Shown here: positions 32,972-34,874 of the stretch, piece by piece
Layout: the number at the start of each line of letters is the position of its first letter
How positions within the stretch are numbered: the first letter of the stretch is position 1
Assembly (NCBI GenBank): GCA_023229985.1
Contig: JALNYF010000019.1
Span: 1-34,874, forward strand
Source of the DNA: Bacteroidales bacterium
Lineage (GTDB): Bacteria > Bacteroidota > Bacteroidia > Bacteroidales > WCHB1-69
Direction: 5' to 3'
DNA length: 34,874 nucleotides
Translations under genes and position numbers: made by a program
Notes under the pieces: generated by a model
The model's input: the letters and a program-made list of their open reading frames with translations, nothing else
Databases searched by the model: none
Told to the model about the DNA's origin: nothing

Positions 32972-34810
32972 TTAGACAAAAATCTTATTCACGGTTTCTT
33001 CCGTCATTATTTCATATATTTTTTCGCCTGACGGTGTAATGGAGGGCAGTATCGTTGCAAATAATTGTTGTAAAAAAGCATTGACTTCCAATACGTTATT
33101 CAAGGGTTTTATCAAAGCCCGTTTCTGTTTTGACAAACTCAAAGCTAAGTTTTTATCGCGCTCAACGGAATAGCTCATCATATTGGATTTGTAGTCGTCG
33201 AGCAAATTTTCGACCATTGCCTGAATATCGCCGTTTTCATCTTCGCTGCTTGGTGTGCCATTGATGGCAAATTGGTTTCGATTGATAGGTTCGAAGTCGT
33301 AGCCCAACTTTTTAAACTCATCATTGATTTCCAATAGCATTTCGCTTTGGGCGGCGGACAACGTAATTGTTTCGGGGAACATGGATTGTTGTACCGTAAT
33401 GGGCTTATTTTTAATAGCTTCCAAATATGTATCATACAAAATTCTCTCTTGTGCGCGAGTGATGTGTATCACCAATAATTGATTTTGCAGCGTAACGACC
33501 AAATATTTCTGATAAACAATGAGATAAGATTCAACAGAAGGTAAATTATCCTCCGCATTTTCATCGAAATCGAGTTCTACCGGATTGTTCTCGGTGGGAG
33601 TTGCTTCCACATGGGTAGCTTTAATGCCGGACAGGAAGTTATCCCAATTTTGGATTCCGCGGGCCTCTTTTTTTGAGAAAGCAGAAGGATGATTCGTATT
33701 GGAAGAAAAGGGATTAAAGTTAGGGTCAAGTTGAATGGTAGGGACTTTCAGGGGTGCGTTTTGCGGGACATTATTCAAATCTAATTCCTGATTATAATCA
33801 AAATCCAATTGCGGAACCAGCGAAAATTCGCCGATCGCTTTTTTGACGGACGCATTGAGCACACCAAAGAACAATCTGTCGTTTTGGAACTTCACATCGA
33901 CCTTGGTAGGGCTGATGTTGATGTCAATTGAAGCCGGATTCACTTCGAGGCTGATAAAATAAGCAGGGTGGTGTCCTTCAGGAATTAATTGATTATAAGC
34001 TGATTCAATAGCAAAATGGAGTAAATTGTGACGGACGTAACGATGATTGACGAACAGAAATTGTTCGCTTTTTTTCTTTTTTGCATTTTCGGGTTTCCCT
34101 ATATAGCCGCTTATTTTAATAAAATCGGTCTGTTGTTCGATGGGATAGAGTTTATCTTTTAAATTATTCCCGAAGATAGCGACAATTCGTTGTTTCAGGT
34201 TCGATGGTTGGAGTTGAAGAATTGTTTTTCCGTTATGAATGAGGGTAAATCCAATCTGGTGATGGATGATGGCGACGCGATTTAATTCATCTTCAATATT
34301 GGCGAATTCGGTAGCGTCGGATTTTAAAAAATTTCGTCTGGCAGGGACATTAAAGAACAGGTTTTTAATGGAGATGATGGTGCCATCTTGTGTAGCGATG
34401 GGGGCGTGTTCTTTTACGACGGAGCCTTCGATTTGCAGACGTGTCCCAATTTCGTCTGCCGCTCTTTTGGTTTTGATTTCCACGTGAGCAATAGCGGCAA
34501 CGGAGGCAAGGGCTTCGCCCCGAAATCCCTTGGTTTGAATAGCGAACAGGTCATCTGCTTTGGTAATTTTTGAAGTGGCGTGGCGTTCAAAGCAGAGGCG
34601 GGCATCGTTGAAGCTCATTCCTTTTCCGTCATCGCAAACTTGGATAAGTGTACGACCGGCATCTTTTATAACAAGTTGAATTTGAGTTGCTTCTGCATCA
34701 ATGGAGTTTTCCAATAATTCTTTCACGGCAGAAGCCGGGCGTTGAATAACTTCCCCGGCAGCAATCTGATTAGCAACAGCATCTGAGAGTAGGTGGATGA
34801 TATCGTCCAT
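32972..34810 (-). CDS. mutL: DNA mismatch repair protein MutL
   Basis: The 612-residue protein has the GHKL ATPase domain: QIAAGEV (15-21), ELLENSIDA (31-39, Glu34 and Asn35), DDGKGM (60-65) and TKGFRGEAL (93-101). The transducer region carries VNHRYVRH, a variable linker spans about 335-425, and a C-terminal dimerisation domain follows. In that domain the nuclease motif DQHA(x)2E is replaced by HITRAQE (449-455), and no CPHGRP-like site is seen, so the nicking activity of MutL homologues outside the E. coli type is probably absent. MutL couples MutS mismatch recognition to downstream repair. It is convergent with the NfeD gene. Confidence 0.95.
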   Translation of the reverse strand: MDDIIHLLSDAVANQIAAGEVIQRPASAVKELLENSIDAEATQIQLVIKDAGRTLIQVCDDGKGMSFNDARLCFERHATSKITKADDLFAIQTKGFRGEALASVAAIAHVEIKTKRAADEIGTRLQIEGSVVKEHAPIATQDGTIISIKNLFFNVPARRNFLKSDATEFANIEDELNRVAIIHHQIGFTLIHNGKTILQLQPSNLKQRIVAIFGNNLKDKLYPIEQQTDFIKISGYIGKPENAKKKKSEQFLFVNHRYVRHNLLHFAIESAYNQLIPEGHHPAYFISLEVNPASIDINISPTKVDVKFQNDRLFFGVLNASVKKAIGEFSLVPQLDFDYNQELDLNNVPQNAPLKVPTIQLDPNFNPFSSNTNHPSAFSKKEARGIQNWDNFLSGIKATHVEATPTENNPVELDFDENAEDNLPSVESYLIVYQKYLVVTLQNQLLVIHITRAQERILYDTYLEAIKNKPITVQQSMFPETITLSAAQSEMLLEINDEFKKLGYDFEPINRNQFAINGTPSSEDENGDIQAMVENLLDDYKSNMMSYSVERDKNLALSLSKQKRALIKPLNNVLEVNAFLQQLFATILPSITPSGEKIYEIMTEETVNKIFV

Positions 34811-34822
34811 AATGGGAGAACA

Positions 34823-34874
34823 TTATTTGAGTATAAAAATCAGTAAGAGGGCTAAAATGACAATCAGCCATATT
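34823..34874 (-). CDS. C-terminal end of a membrane protein (partial)
   Basis: Reading leftwards from the window edge, one frame gives IWLIVILALLLIFILK and then TAA, 12 bases before the mutL start. This is a very hydrophobic 16-residue stretch ending in lysine, as expected for a last membrane helix. The family cannot be named from this fragment, and chance is possible in such AT-rich DNA. If real, it would be the gene upstream of mutL in the same operon. Confidence 0.35.
   Translation of the reverse strand, partial: IWLIVILALLLIFILK

Overview
The window reads as chromosomal DNA of a Bacteroidota bacterium, most likely of the order Bacteroidales. The reasons are: promoters of the TAnnTTTG type instead of TATAAT; few recognisable Shine-Dalgarno sites; a PorZ-like type IX secretion (T9SS) protein and proteins with T9SS C-terminal sorting domains; a BatA-type von Willebrand protein; and a carboxynorspermidine-synthase-like saccharopine dehydrogenase. 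I see no insertion sequence, prophage, CRISPR array or conjugation gene. Most of it is core or housekeeping DNA.

Layout. Bases 1-176 hold the N-terminus of a YifB/ComM AAA ATPase (minus strand). A 750-base gap follows, with a strong GC-rich hairpin and a possible gene remnant. Next come tRNA-Glu and its terminator (plus). From 1.15 to 20.94 kb everything is on the minus strand, in four blocks listed in transcription order: pepD with a serine hydrolase; hppA, a T9SS-sorted beta-helix protein, queE, rbfA, a LolC/E-type permease, porZ and a small secreted protein; the saccharopine dehydrogenase, a uridine-phosphorylase-like enzyme, a lipoprotein, a BatA-like protein and an SprT-like metalloprotease; and yqeY with a DUF389 membrane protein. 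At 20.9-21.5 kb the direction switches at a divergent promoter region and a tRNA-Leu, tRNA-Gly, tRNA-Gly cluster with a clear terminator. From 21.7 to 33 kb genes are on the plus strand: a Kef-type antiporter, cutC, a large secreted transglutaminase-like protein, mtaB, lnt, a truB-anmK fusion and an NfeD-type membrane protease. mutL converges from the right, and a scrap of a membrane protein lies upstream of it at the edge.

How the genes work together. Envelope biology dominates: lipoprotein acylation (Lnt), a lipoprotein-release-type permease, PorZ, a T9SS cargo protein, BatA, NfeD, and recycling of anhydro-MurNAc by the AnmK half of the fusion. A second theme is translation and RNA modification: RbfA, QueE, MtaB, TruB, YqeY and four tRNAs.

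The most unusual item is the single reading frame at 29771-31570 that joins a complete TruB tRNA pseudouridine synthase to a complete anhydro-N-acetylmuramic acid kinase. The junction holds a run of six A. One extra A there would turn the fusion into two ordinary overlapping genes, so the fusion must be separated from a sequencing error or a programmed frameshift. A second notable item is that the promoter and first transcribed bases of tRNA-Leu are almost identical to those of the saccharopine dehydrogenase operon about 12.7 kb away.
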